A DNA stretch of 64,000 nt from Actinoplanes sp. M2I2 (GCF_023544445.1 NZ_JALPVJ010000004.1:310001-374000), one strand, 5' to 3'. Counted from the first letter of the stretch, positions 15,732 through 24,323 are shown. Translations and numbers: made by a program. Notes: generated by a model from the letters alone, not told the origin.

Positions 15732-16473
15732 CGGCGGCACGGGCTCGGTCTACTCGGCCGAACCGGCCGCGAGCACCGCGCCGACCGCGGCCGACTACTA
15801 CGCGGTCAACCGCGGCGGTGGCCTCTTCAGCGAGGCGATCAGCCAGCGCATCGGGGCCCGGATAGCAGTCAGTGCCCACAAGCATCACCTCGCGCCGACT
15901 GTGCTGACCGTCTTCAACCTGGGCATCGGCGGGCTGGTCTCGATCATCGTCATCGCCGCGGCCGAGCCGATCGCCGACGGCGACCTCTGGGCCTGGCCGA
16001 TCGGTCTGCTCGCGCTGATCGGCTGGCAGCTGGCGTACGCGTTCGACTGCGCCGACGGGCAGCTGGCCCGGGTCACCGGGCAGACCAGCGCGGCCGGCGC
16101 CCGCCTGGACGTGCTCTGCGACGTGGCCGTCCAGATCTCGCTGGTGGCGGCTCTGGCCGCGACGGCCGAGGCGCAGGTGCCGGACACCCCGGCGTGGCTG
16201 CTCGCCGCCTTCGCCGGCACCTGGATGGTCAACCTGGTGACCTCGGTGATGCAGAGCGGCGACAAGGCCGCGAGCATGGTGACCAGCCGGTCCCTGCCGG
16301 TACGGCTGGTCAAGCTGGTCCGCGACTACGGCGCGGTGATCGCGCTGGCCGGGCTGGTGATCACGGTGGCGCCACAGTGGACGATCTGGTTCATCGGCGT
16401 CTTCACGCTGGTCAACGCGGCCTTCCTCGCAGCCAGCGTGATGTTCTCGGCCCGCGAGGCGCTGCGCGACTGA
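15706..16473 (+). CDS. CDP-alcohol phosphatidyltransferase family membrane protein
   Basis: The 255-residue protein has a soluble N-terminus (1-65) and about six membrane helices. The family motif D-x2-D-G-x2-A-R-x8-G-x3-D-x3-D is intact as DCADGQLAR, then GARLDVLCD. The enzyme transfers a phospho-alcohol from a CDP-linked donor to an acceptor alcohol in the membrane. It is the last gene of the operon and overlaps the dehydrogenase by 26 bases. Together the three genes could build a phosphodiester-linked polar head group with glycerol-1-phosphate stereochemistry. Confidence 0.88.
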   Translation: MSKPSKATDGGTGSVYSAEPAASTAPTAADYYAVNRGGGLFSEAISQRIGARIAVSAHKHHLAPTVLTVFNLGIGGLVSIIVIAAAEPIADGDLWAWPIGLLALIGWQLAYAFDCADGQLARVTGQTSAAGARLDVLCDVAVQISLVAALAATAEAQVPDTPAWLLAAFAGTWMVNLVTSVMQSGDKAASMVTSRSLPVRLVKLVRDYGAVIALAGLVITVAPQWTIWFIGVFTLVNAAFLAASVMFSAREALRD

Positions 16474-16497
16474 CGGCGGCCCGCTTCTGGTCGCGGC

Positions 16498-17058
16498 CTA
16501 CTTCCTCAGGCCGCGGTCGATGAAGTCGATCATCCAGTCGAAACTGCGGTCGACGTCGGTGTCCATCTCGAAGCCGCCGGCCGCCTCGATCGCGGCGAAG
16601 CCGTGGAACAGGCTGCGCAGCAGCCGCATCGCGTGCACGGTGTCGGCCGGGTCGATGTCGTACCCGCTCAGCACGGCCGCGAGCGAGTCGAGCACCCGGC
16701 CGCCCGCGACGGCGACCGGATCGTCCGGCCCCTCGGGGTTGAGCGGCAGGGTGGAGGCATACCGTCCGGGATGCTCGACGACGTAGGCGCGCAGGGTACG
16801 GGCGGCCGCCTCGAGCGCGTCACGCCCGGCTCGTCCCTGCAACGCGTCCCGCAGCGCGTCGCCCATCTCGGTCACGACCAGCACGGCGATCCGGCGGTTG
16901 AGGTCGGCCTGCCCGGCGATGTGCTTGTAGAGCGAGGGCGCGCGCACCCCGAGCCGCTCGGCCACCAGACCCATGGTCACGTTGGCCGGCCCGACCTCGT
17001 CCGCGAGCCCGGCGGCGGCTGCGGTGATCACCGCCGGGTCGAGCCCGGCCCTAGGCAC
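16498..17058 (-). CDS. TetR/AcrR-family regulator
   Basis: The 186-residue protein has an N-terminal helix-turn-helix (VTMGLVAERLGVRAPSLYKHIAG) and an all-helical ligand/dimer domain with a WHG-type C-terminus (LRSLFHGFAAIEAAGGF). GTG 17058 overlaps the end of the hydrolase gene by 8 bases, so both are translated from one mRNA. The AT-rich repeats at 17899-17936 upstream of the hydrolase are the likely operator. The regulator would then repress its own operon until an effector, perhaps a hydrolase substrate, appears. Confidence 0.88.
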   Translation of the reverse strand: MPRAGLDPAVITAAAAGLADEVGPANVTMGLVAERLGVRAPSLYKHIAGQADLNRRIAVLVVTEMGDALRDALQGRAGRDALEAAARTLRAYVVEHPGRYASTLPLNPEGPDDPVAVAGGRVLDSLAAVLSGYDIDPADTVHAMRLLRSLFHGFAAIEAAGGFEMDTDVDRSFDWMIDFIDRGLRK

Positions 17059-17884
17059 GAGCGTTCGCCTTGAGGAAGGGCAGCAGCACCGCGACGGTCT
17101 CGTCGGGGTACTGGGTGTGCGGGTAGTGGCCCGCCCCCTCGATCACCTCGAGCTGAGCCATCCCGGCCGGCATCGCGGCCACGATCGCCTCCCCCTCGGC
17201 CCGCGGGTCGGCCCAGTCCGGGTCGAGCGAGCCCTCGACGATCAGGGCCGGGCGGCGCACGTTGCCCAGCTGCGCCCCCGCGTCGCCGGGCGCCGCCTGA
17301 CCCATGCGCTGCAGGGCCTTCATCCGTCCCGGTTCGCCCAGCATGGCGGCGTTGCGGCGCAGCTGGTCGTTCCAGTCGGCCGGCTTGCGACCGGGGAACG
17401 CGGCGTCGAGGTATCGGTGCCACCATTTCACGCTGCCCAGGACGACCATCATCAGCAGCCGGATCGTGCCGGTGCGATAGGTCTTCTTCCGCAGGTCACC
17501 CAGCTTGATGGCCTGGTTGCGGGTGAACGGGGCCAGCTCGACGATGGCCGCGATCAGCTCGGGCGCCTGCGCGGCGGCGATGGTGGCCGCGCCGCCCGAG
17601 ATCGACTGCCCCACCAGCACGGCCGGGCCTCCGAGGTGCCGCACCAGGGCGATCAGGTCACCGGCTATGTCGGTGCGGCTGTACGACGGCCACACGGCGC
17701 TCGACTCGCCGGCGCCGCGCAGGTCGGTCGCGGCCACCCGATATCCGGCCGCGACCAGCTGCGGCACGACGAAGCGGTAGGACTCGCGGCTGTCGCCCAT
17801 GCCGTGGGCCAGCACGACGAGCGGTCCGGTGCCCGTCACCTCGTACGCGAGGGTGCCACCGTCGACGGAGAGGAACTCGGTCAT
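17051..17884 (-). CDS. Alpha/beta-hydrolase
   Basis: The 277-residue protein has the fold's marks: LAHGMGDSRESYRFV (oxyanion), the nucleophile in GQSISGG (residue about 94), an acidic residue in VEGSLDPDWAD, and the catalytic His in EGAGHYPH. There is no signal peptide. The substrate is unknown. GGAGG precedes ATG 17884. It is the first gene of a two-gene operon with the TetR regulator. This arrangement fits a detoxifying or degradative esterase, epoxide hydrolase or haloalkane-type enzyme. Confidence 0.9.
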   Translation of the reverse strand: MTEFLSVDGGTLAYEVTGTGPLVVLAHGMGDSRESYRFVVPQLVAAGYRVAATDLRGAGESSAVWPSYSRTDIAGDLIALVRHLGGPAVLVGQSISGGAATIAAAQAPELIAAIVELAPFTRNQAIKLGDLRKKTYRTGTIRLLMMVVLGSVKWWHRYLDAAFPGRKPADWNDQLRRNAAMLGEPGRMKALQRMGQAAPGDAGAQLGNVRRPALIVEGSLDPDWADPRAEGEAIVAAMPAGMAQLEVIEGAGHYPHTQYPDETVAVLLPFLKANARA

Positions 17885-17898
17885 GTCTGCCTCCAGGC

Positions 17899-17936
17899 TT
17901 AGCTAATTACGTTAGCTAAAAGCTAATAGAATTAGC
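17899..17936. promoter_or_regulatory. TetR operator: repeated TTAGCTAA elements
   Basis: This AT-rich block in GC-rich DNA contains TTAGCTAA at 17899-17906 and again at 17912-17919. It is followed by the inverted repeat GCTAAT-AGA-ATTAGC (17922-17936). It lies 14 bases upstream of the hydrolase ATG. Two overlapping dyads would let two TetR dimers bind side by side. Confidence 0.7.
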
Positions 17937-17956
17937 CACATCTGTCAACGGTGACC

Positions 17957-19477
17957 TCAGACACGCACCGGGACCGCCGACGTCGCGCCCAGGACCTTTC
18001 CGCTCGCGTCGAGCGCCTCAGCCACCACGTACTCGGGAGTCCCGGAGATCGTCAGCGTCGTCTCGAACCCGGATCGCGGCTCCTCGACCGTGCCGGCCTG
18101 CAGCGCCCCCGGCTGCGTGCCCCAGCGCGCCCGCCACTTGGTCACCCTCGTCGCGCCGTTCCAGCTGGCCGAGACGATCACGTTGCCGCCGTCGATCCGC
18201 AACCCGAGCGCGGGCTGGTCGGCCGGCGCGCCCGCCCACTCGGCCTTGTAGGCGCGGTAGGACTGGTTGTCGAGCGGCAGATGCCCGGCCAGCCGCACCG
18301 ATCCGTCGGCGTTGTGCTCGGTGAAGTGCGGCATCTGCCCCCAGCCGACGAACGAACCGCCGTCGGCCAGCTCGCGGAAGCTGCCCTGGGTGGGCGCCGA
18401 CAGCCGCTCGGGGTGCAGATACTCCGCGACGAAGGTCGTCCTTCTCGCCGCCTCGTCCACCCTGAACACCAGGCCGCGGGAGTGGTCTCGTTCCTTGGTC
18501 ACCCCGGCGCCGTTGTCGAAGAGGCCGTACGAGCCGTCCCGCCGCTGCCGGAAGTCGTGCTGCCAGGAGAACTTCGTCCGCTCGTCGACCTGGAGGTCCG
18601 ACTTCTTGCCGCCGATCCGCCAGACGATGTCGCCGCTCCCGCGGTCGATCTTGTATGCGGTCCAGGTGTGCCGGGCGGACGCGATGATGGCGCCGTCGGC
18701 AGCCAGCCCGACCGAGTTCGCGTGGAAGTAGTCGTACGGAAGGTGGGCCGACTCGCCCTCGGGCAGCGGCGCGTACGACTCGTCGAGCCCCACGTGGTCG
18801 CTCGCCCGCCACTCGAAGACCTTGCGCCCGGTCGCGATGTCGATCTCCTGGATGACGCCGTCGTGCAGCACGCCGTCGGCCGGACCGCCGACCGGGCTCA
18901 GGTCGTACGGGATCGGGTCGTACACCCAGAAGAGCGCGGTGTTCCGCGGCGTGATCACCAGATCGTGCTGGTCGGCCTGCTCGGTGCCGGCCGCGCGGAC
19001 CCGGGTGATCTCCCGGTACGACTGGTCGGCGATCACGAACTCGCCCTGGCCGACGCCCTGCCCGCCGGTGCCCCCGATGGTCCCCTCCCACCAGGTCAGG
19101 ACCGGCTTGCCGCGGTAGGTCTGCGCCTTGAGGTCGATCGCCACGGTCGCCGGGTCGGGCACCTTGCGGAACCAGACCGGCGAGCCCTTCTCGTCGACGA
19201 TCAGCGGGCCCCACAACCCCGTGCCCGAGGCCGGGGTCAGAAAGACCGAGCCGGCCACGGTTCCGTTGGCCGCCGTGGTGATCGTGACGTCGGGCAGCGT
19301 GCGCAGGTCGGGCCGGGAACGGTATTTCGGGTCGCCGGCCGGGGCGGCGGCGTTGTCGGTCGCTGGCCCGGCCGGGCCGTCGTCACGACCGACCGCGTAG
19401 CCGATGCCGCCGCCGGCCAGGCCGGTCACGACAGCGCCGCCCACGCCGATCAGGAGATTTCTGCGGGGAATGCTCAC
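17957..19477 (-). CDS. Exported arylsulfotransferase-family protein
   Basis: The 506-residue protein has an N-terminal twin-arginine-like signal (SIPRRNLLIGVGGAVV) and a linker. A six-bladed-propeller arylsulfotransferase (ASST-like) domain follows, with recurrent motifs such as WDPIP-like YDPIPYDL, HDGVIQEIDIATGRKVFEW, DYFHANSVGL and SWQHDFRQRRDGSYGLFDNG. Bacterial ASSTs move sulfate between phenols using a His. Here the conserved HAN and QHD histidines are present. Many actinobacterial homologs are unstudied. The flanking GT4 and exopolysaccharide genes suggest a surface glycan role, by inference. Confidence 0.85.
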   Translation of the reverse strand: MSIPRRNLLIGVGGAVVTGLAGGGIGYAVGRDDGPAGPATDNAAAPAGDPKYRSRPDLRTLPDVTITTAANGTVAGSVFLTPASGTGLWGPLIVDEKGSPVWFRKVPDPATVAIDLKAQTYRGKPVLTWWEGTIGGTGGQGVGQGEFVIADQSYREITRVRAAGTEQADQHDLVITPRNTALFWVYDPIPYDLSPVGGPADGVLHDGVIQEIDIATGRKVFEWRASDHVGLDESYAPLPEGESAHLPYDYFHANSVGLAADGAIIASARHTWTAYKIDRGSGDIVWRIGGKKSDLQVDERTKFSWQHDFRQRRDGSYGLFDNGAGVTKERDHSRGLVFRVDEAARRTTFVAEYLHPERLSAPTQGSFRELADGGSFVGWGQMPHFTEHNADGSVRLAGHLPLDNQSYRAYKAEWAGAPADQPALGLRIDGGNVIVSASWNGATRVTKWRARWGTQPGALQAGTVEEPRSGFETTLTISGTPEYVVAEALDASGKVLGATSAVPVRV

Positions 19478-19507
19478 CAGCCGAGCGTTCCCCGGAGATC
19501 ACAAGAT

Positions 19508-20692
19508 CTACCTGATCGAGTGATCAGAATTGGCTGTGAGAGTCGTGTAGATCTCGATGAGCCGCGGGGTCAGCACGTCGGGGTGGAAGTGCCGCAGGTA
19601 GCGGGCTCGGGCGGCCGGGGCCAGGACGGCCGCCTCGGCCCGGGCGATCGGCAGGGCGGCGGCCAGCGCGGACGGGTCCGGCTCGACGACCCAGCCGGCC
19701 TCGCCGCCGACCAGATAGGGGATGCCGCCGACCGCCGTGCCGAGCACCGGTCGGCCCGAGGCCATCGCCTCCAGGATCACCGTGGGCAGCACGTCGTTCC
19801 AGGTCGGCACGGCGATCACCACGGCCGCCGCGTCGCGGGCCTCGCGCATCCCCTCCCGGTCGAGCACGCCCAGGTAGTGCACGTCGGAGCGCTCGGCGGC
19901 GGCGGCCTCGGCCAGCGGGCGCAACTCGCCGTCGCCGGCGATCCGCAGCGGGCCCAGCGACCCGTCCGGGTGCTGCCGCCAGGCGTCGAGCAGCAGACCG
20001 AGACCCTTCTCGGGCGAGAGCCGGGCGCCGTACAGGAAGCCCTCGCCCAGGGGCGCCGACTCACCCGGGTCGGGCAGGCCGTTCGGCTTCACCACGATCC
20101 GCTCGTCCGGGATGCCGTAGTCGCGCAGATGCGCGGCGATGCCGTCGGTGAGCGCGATGAACCGGTCGACCGACCGCCAGGTGGGCCGGTGCACGGCCAG
20201 CGTGGTGGCCATCAGCGCGCTCTGCGCCGCCGAGCCGCGGTAGCAGCGGTGCCGCACGGCCGGCCAGCCGATCAGCTTGCCCCGGCAGTCCTGGCAGTTG
20301 TGCCCGTCGCGGAAATAGAGGCCGGACGAGCACACCTGGCGGTAGTTGTGCACGGTCTGGACCACCGGCACACCGTGCGCGTGCGCTGTCCGCACCACCC
20401 AGGGCGAGAGCAACGGGTACGGGTTGTGCAGATGCAGCACGTCCGGGCGCTCGGCCTCGAGCAGCTGGGACAGGTCGCGCTGGGCCGCCCGGCCGTAGAT
20501 CGGGGAGAGCGGCAGCAGCGCCTTCTCGGCCGCCGGCAGGTCGCCGATCGAGTCGGAGCTGCGCTGGAACGGCAGCACCCCGACCCCGGCCGCGCGCAGC
20601 TGAGCGATCTCGGTGTCCACGATGACGTTCTCGCCGGACGGGATCGCTTCCCGGTACCGGTTGTGCGCAACGACAACCTTCACGCTCTTCAC
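19508..20692 (-). CDS. Glycosyltransferase, GT4 family
   Basis: The 394-residue protein has two Rossmann-like halves. The second carries FLYGARLSPEKGLGLLLDAW and the donor-site motif PTVILEAMASGRPVLGTAVGG (E-x7-E region). A cysteine-containing insert near residues 125-150 (VCSSGLYF, NCQDCRGK, RCYRGS) is typical of a GT4 subgroup and may bind metal. It probably adds a sugar to a lipid-linked or surface glycan. GTG 20692 lies 8 nt from TAGCGT (20701-20706, minus), so it is probably leaderless. Confidence 0.9.
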   Translation of the reverse strand: MKSVKVVVAHNRYREAIPSGENVIVDTEIAQLRAAGVGVLPFQRSSDSIGDLPAAEKALLPLSPIYGRAAQRDLSQLLEAERPDVLHLHNPYPLLSPWVVRTAHAHGVPVVQTVHNYRQVCSSGLYFRDGHNCQDCRGKLIGWPAVRHRCYRGSAAQSALMATTLAVHRPTWRSVDRFIALTDGIAAHLRDYGIPDERIVVKPNGLPDPGESAPLGEGFLYGARLSPEKGLGLLLDAWRQHPDGSLGPLRIAGDGELRPLAEAAAAERSDVHYLGVLDREGMREARDAAAVVIAVPTWNDVLPTVILEAMASGRPVLGTAVGGIPYLVGGEAGWVVEPDPSALAAALPIARAEAAVLAPAARARYLRHFHPDVLTPRLIEIYTTLTANSDHSIR

Positions 20693-20700
20693 ACCGGGAA

Positions 20701-20710
20701 ACGCTACCGT
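20701..20710. promoter_or_regulatory. Overlapping divergent -10 elements
   Basis: The 10-bp stretch ACGCTACCGT reads TAGCGT on the minus strand (for the glycosyltransferase, 8 nt from its GTG). It reads TACCGT on the plus strand (for the DNA glycosylase, 7 nt from its GTG). The two hexamers share two base pairs, so both promoters cannot be open at once. Confidence 0.55.
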
Positions 20711-20717
20711 TGACAGC

Positions 20718-21578
20718 GTGCCCGAACTTCCCGAGGTCGAGGCGCTCGCCGCCTACCTGCGCGAGCGTGCGGTCGGCCACACCGTCGAGCGCTTCGAGGT
20801 GTCCTCGTTCAGCGCGCTGAAGACCTTCGACCCGCCGCCCACCGCCGTCGCCGGCCTGCCGATCACCTCGGCCGGGCGCCACGGCAAGTTCCTCGACGTC
20901 GGCATCGGCGACGACCTCCACCTGGTGGTCCACCTGGCCCGGGCCGGCTGGCTGCACTACCGCGACGCGTTCAAGTCGCCCGCCCCGCTCAAGCCGGGCA
21001 GCGGGCCGATCGCGATCCGGGTCCGGCTCGACGACGGCTCCGGGTTCGACCTCACCGAGGCCGGCACCCAGAAGTCGCTGGCTGCCTATCTGGTCCGTGA
21101 CCCGGCCACGGTGCCCGGCGTGTCGCGGCTCGGCCCGGACGCGCTGGCCCTGTCCCGCGACGAGTTCGCCGACCGGATCAAGAGCCGCAACGGGCAGGTC
21201 AAGGGCGTGCTGGTCGACCAGGAGGTGCTGGCCGGCATCGGCAACGCGTACTCCGACGAGATCCTGCACGTGGCCAAGCTCTCGCCGTTCGCGATCACCG
21301 GGAAGCTGACCGAGGAGCAGATCGACACCCTTTACGCCGCGATGCGCCAGGTCGAGACCGACGCCGTCGCCCGGTCGGTGGGTCAGAAGGCGGCCGAGCT
21401 CAAGGGCGAGAAGCGGGCCGGCCTGCGGGTCCACGCGCGCACCGGCCTGCCCTGCCCGGTCTGCGGCGACACGGTGCGCGAGGTCTCGTTCGCCGACAAG
21501 AGCCTTCAGTACTGCGCGACGTGCCAGACCGGGGGCAAGCCGCTGGCCGATCGACGCCTGTCCAAGTTGATCCGATAG
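20718..21578 (+). CDS. Fpg/Nei-family DNA glycosylase
   Basis: The 286-residue protein begins PELPEVE after the start residue. The catalytic N-terminal Pro and the following Glu are exposed once the initiator is removed. The helix-two-turn-helix (LVDQEVLAGIGNAYSDEILH) and a C-terminal zinc finger (CPVCG, then YCATCQ) complete the family. It removes oxidised bases from DNA and nicks the strand (base-excision repair). GTG 20718 was chosen because it gives exactly this N-terminus. An upstream extension would block catalysis. TACCGT lies 7 nt upstream and no Shine-Dalgarno is seen. Confidence 0.93.
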   Translation: MPELPEVEALAAYLRERAVGHTVERFEVSSFSALKTFDPPPTAVAGLPITSAGRHGKFLDVGIGDDLHLVVHLARAGWLHYRDAFKSPAPLKPGSGPIAIRVRLDDGSGFDLTEAGTQKSLAAYLVRDPATVPGVSRLGPDALALSRDEFADRIKSRNGQVKGVLVDQEVLAGIGNAYSDEILHVAKLSPFAITGKLTEEQIDTLYAAMRQVETDAVARSVGQKAAELKGEKRAGLRVHARTGLPCPVCGDTVREVSFADKSLQYCATCQTGGKPLADRRLSKLIR

Positions 21579-21652
21579 CGGCGTTCCGGTCACCGTGGGT
21601 CACGGTTGGTAAAGCGCGCACAACGTCCGCTTCTTTCCACCCGATCCATCGG

Positions 21653-21658
21653 TATAGT
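21653..21658 (+). promoter_or_regulatory. Probable -10 for the exopolysaccharide transferase
   Basis: TATAGT is the best -10 hexamer in the 168 bases between the glycosylase and the exopolysaccharide gene. A weaker TAATCT is at 21713-21718. No convincing -35 is seen. Confidence 0.4.
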
Positions 21659-21746
21659 GGCCCGGTCCCACGTTTCCGCGACGCGGTCGTCCCTCGGTCC
21701 CGTGGCGGTGCGTAATCTTTTCCGGATGCGGGAGGACGTAGGCGAG

Positions 21747-23315
21747 GTGACCTCTAGCCTGCATCGCCCGGTTACCGAAAGCAGCCGGAGCAAACCTTTG
21801 CCGTACGACAGCTTCGAGTGGCAGCAGCAGCCGCCACCGAGCAACGGCGTACCGCGATCGGCCTGGAACAGGCAGCACAAGCGGGTCTCGCGCTGGCACC
21901 GCCCGTACACCATGGCCCTGCTGGTCCTGGATCTCATCTCGGTCGTCGCGGCGAGCCAGCTCGTCGCGGCCCTGCTGGAGAAATCCCGGTCGGGCTTCGC
22001 CGGCAAGAGCCTCGGCTTCCTGCACAACGAGGCGCTGTTCGTCTTCTTCGCCTACTTCGTGCTGCCGGTCGGCTGGCTCATCCTGCTCTGGGCCAACGGC
22101 ACCTACGACCGGCGCTATCTGGGCCTGGGCAGCGAAGAGTTCAAACGCATAGTGCGGACCTCGGTCACCGTGGTGGCCTGCGTGTCCCTGCTCGCGTTCG
22201 CCACCAAGACCGGCCTCTCCCGTGGCACGGTCGCCCTGGTCTCGCTGAGCGCGCTGCTCTTCCTGCTCACCGGCCGCGTCCTGGCCCGCCAGGTGCTGCA
22301 CTTCACCCGGCGCAAGACCGGCCACGGCGCCCACCGCATGGTGCTGGTCGGCACCCTGCCCGAGGCGCTCGAGGTCTACACCGCGGTCACCCGCAGCCCC
22401 GCCGCCGGCCTGATTCCGGTGGCCATCCACCTGACCGACGGCTACGCGGCGGCCCGGGGCATCGAGACGCCCGTTCCGGTCTACGCGGCCCGTGACGTGC
22501 TGTCCCTCGTGCGGGAGGTCGGCGCCGACACGATCGCGGTCTGCGGTTCGGCCAGCGCCGAGCCCGGCGAGCTGCGCCGCCTGGCCTGGCAGCTCGAGGG
22601 CACCGGCGTCGACCTGGTCGTCGCCCCCCAGCTCACCGACATCGCCGGCCCCCGCGTGCACATCCGCCCGATCGAGGGCCTGCCGCTGCTGCACGTCGAG
22701 GAGCCCACGCTCTCCGGTCCCGGCTGGCTGGTGAAGAACCTGATCGACCGGGTCGCCGCCGCCCTCGGCCTGTTGCTGATCAGCCCGATCCTGGTGGCCA
22801 TCGCGATCGGCATCCGCCTGTCCGACCCCGGCCCGGTCTTCTTCCGCCAGCCCCGCGTCGGGCACGAGGGCCGCACGTTCCGCGTGTGGAAGTTCCGCAC
22901 GATGTACCAGGACGCCGAGGAGCGCAAGCGCACGCTGGAGGAGCTCAACGAGTCCGACGGCATGCTCTTCAAGATGAAGAACGACCCGCGGATCTTCTCG
23001 TTCGGCGCCAAGCTGCGGGCCACCTCGCTCGACGAGCTCCCCCAGCTGCTCAACGTGCTGAAGGGCGAGATGTCGCTGGTCGGGCCGCGTCCGCTGCCGG
23101 CCGACGACGGCGACTACCTGGGCGACGTCCGGCGCCGGCTGCTGGTCCGCCCCGGCATCACCGGGTTGTGGCAGGTGTCGGGTCGCTCGGATCTGTCCTG
23201 GGACGAGGCTGTGCGGCTCGACCTCTACTACGTGGACAACTGGTCGTTGACCTACGACCTGAGCATCCTGTGGCGCACCATCTGGGTCGTCCTCAAGCGC
23301 AAGGGCGCCTACTAG
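21747..23315 (+). CDS. Exopolysaccharide polyprenyl-glycosylphosphotransferase (WbaP/CpsE type)
   Basis: The 522-residue protein has four or five N-terminal membrane helices and a Rossmann-like middle (RMVLVGTLPEALEVY). The C-terminal phosphoglycosyl transferase domain carries DPGPVFFRQPRVGHEGRTF, VWKFRTM, SLDELPQLLNVLKGEMSLVGPRP and PGITGLWQVSGRS. It moves a sugar-1-phosphate onto undecaprenyl phosphate to begin a polysaccharide. GTG 21747 has GGAGG 11 nt upstream. ATG 21726 is an alternative without one. No wzx/wzy-type genes follow, so the rest of the pathway is elsewhere. Confidence 0.92.
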   Translation: MTSSLHRPVTESSRSKPLPYDSFEWQQQPPPSNGVPRSAWNRQHKRVSRWHRPYTMALLVLDLISVVAASQLVAALLEKSRSGFAGKSLGFLHNEALFVFFAYFVLPVGWLILLWANGTYDRRYLGLGSEEFKRIVRTSVTVVACVSLLAFATKTGLSRGTVALVSLSALLFLLTGRVLARQVLHFTRRKTGHGAHRMVLVGTLPEALEVYTAVTRSPAAGLIPVAIHLTDGYAAARGIETPVPVYAARDVLSLVREVGADTIAVCGSASAEPGELRRLAWQLEGTGVDLVVAPQLTDIAGPRVHIRPIEGLPLLHVEEPTLSGPGWLVKNLIDRVAAALGLLLISPILVAIAIGIRLSDPGPVFFRQPRVGHEGRTFRVWKFRTMYQDAEERKRTLEELNESDGMLFKMKNDPRIFSFGAKLRATSLDELPQLLNVLKGEMSLVGPRPLPADDGDYLGDVRRRLLVRPGITGLWQVSGRSDLSWDEAVRLDLYYVDNWSLTYDLSILWRTIWVVLKRKGAY

Positions 23316-23331
23316 CCAGACCTTGAGCAGC

Positions 23332-23362
23332 CCCGCGCCGGCGAGTGAGCCGCCGGCGCGGG
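23332..23362. terminator. Strong GC hairpin between convergent genes
   Basis: CCCGCGCCGGCG (23332-23343) pairs perfectly with CGCCGGCGCGGG (23351-23362), a 12-bp stem. There is no U-tract. It lies between the exopolysaccharide transferase and the cutinase gene and can serve both. Confidence 0.75.
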
Positions 23363-23378
23363 TGCCGCCCGGCCGGGG

Positions 23379-24260
23379 TCAGGAGTGCGGGCAGGTGTCG
23401 CGGTATTCCTGGATCGCCGAGCCGGACGGCCTCGGGCACAGGAACTGCTCGTACCGGGTGTCGTTGTCGATGAAGCGCTTGAGCCAGCTGATGCTGTATT
23501 TCGCCACCGTCACGTTGGTCGAGGTGGGCGCCGAGTGCGAGGCGTTGTTGAGCTCGAGGTACGCCTTGTCGAGGGTGCTCGGCAGACTGGTGTAGAACGG
23601 CTCGGAGTGCGACGACACCGGCGCCACCGTGTCGCTCTCGGCCCCGATGACCAGGGTCGGCACACGGTCGGACGACCAGCTCTTGGTGCCGTGCCACGGG
23701 GTCAGCGGGATGGCGGCCTGCAGGGACGGCCGGCTGACCGAAGCCGACAGGCTGCCGCCGCCGCCCATCGAGTGGCCCATGACGCCCAGCCGGGTGGCGT
23801 CGATGCGGGTGCGGACGCTGCTCGTCCGGGTCAGGTAGTCGAGCGCGGCGAGCAACTGGGTCCCCCGGGAGGCCGGCTGGTCCAGGGTGCTCAGCGTGTC
23901 GATGGTGATCACCACGAAGCCCTGCGACGCGATGCGCGGGCCCAGCCAGGCGACGCTGGACTGCGAGGCGGTGAAGCCGGGGGAGACGGCGATCGCGCCG
24001 AACGTCCCCGCCGTCGTGCTGGTGGGGTAGTAGATCGTGCCGCCGCCGAAACCGCTGACGGCCGAGCGGGCGACGGTGGCCTGCGTGATCGCGAATGAGC
24101 CGCGGGACGCTTCGATGCTGCTCGTGGTGGGGGCGGGGCCTCGCTCGTACGGGTTGGCGGCGAGGGCCGGGGCGGCCGGGGAGGCCGCCACGAGCGTGAC
24201 GGCCGCGGCGACGGCGGCGAGACCGGACCGGATTCGGAGGACGGTGACGGAGACGGACAT
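23379..24260 (-). CDS. Secreted cutinase / PET-hydrolase-family polyester hydrolase
   Basis: The 293-residue precursor has a signal peptide ending at ALA, then ANPYERGP, the mature start seen in Thermobifida cutinases. The triad is Ser in GHSMGGGG, Asp in ESDTVAP and His in [11 protein letters not shown] gives the substrate-stacking Trp, and FLC plus DTC near the end make the C-terminal disulfide. Two positions are notable: Ser directly after the catalytic His (Phe in most actinobacterial cutinases, Ser238 in IsPETase) and Phe in SPGFTAS where Tyr is usual. ATG 24260 has AGGGAG 7 nt away. Expected to hydrolyse cutin-like or synthetic polyesters outside the cell. Confidence 0.94.
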   Translation of the reverse strand: MSVSVTVLRIRSGLAAVAAAVTLVAASPAAPALAANPYERGPAPTTSSIEASRGSFAITQATVARSAVSGFGGGTIYYPTSTTAGTFGAIAVSPGFTASQSSVAWLGPRIASQGFVVITIDTLSTLDQPASRGTQLLAALDYLTRTSSVRTRIDATRLGVMGHSMGGGGSLSASVSRPSLQAAIPLTPWHGTKSWSSDRVPTLVIGAESDTVAPVSSHSEPFYTSLPSTLDKAYLELNNASHSAPTSTNVTVAKYSISWLKRFIDNDTRYEQFLCPRPSGSAIQEYRDTCPHS

Positions 24261-24323
24261 GGGGGCGCTCCCTGGGGTGTGGGCGAGCCAGGTATCGATT
24301 TGCGTCAATCTTTGATCGGCTCG

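Noticed and set aside
17951-20713. A 920-codon open frame on the plus strand
   Set aside because: It is antisense to the arylsulfotransferase and glycosyltransferase genes, which have clear family motifs. Long antisense frames are expected at this GC content, and its translation is a His/Arg/Gly/Val-rich sequence without domains.
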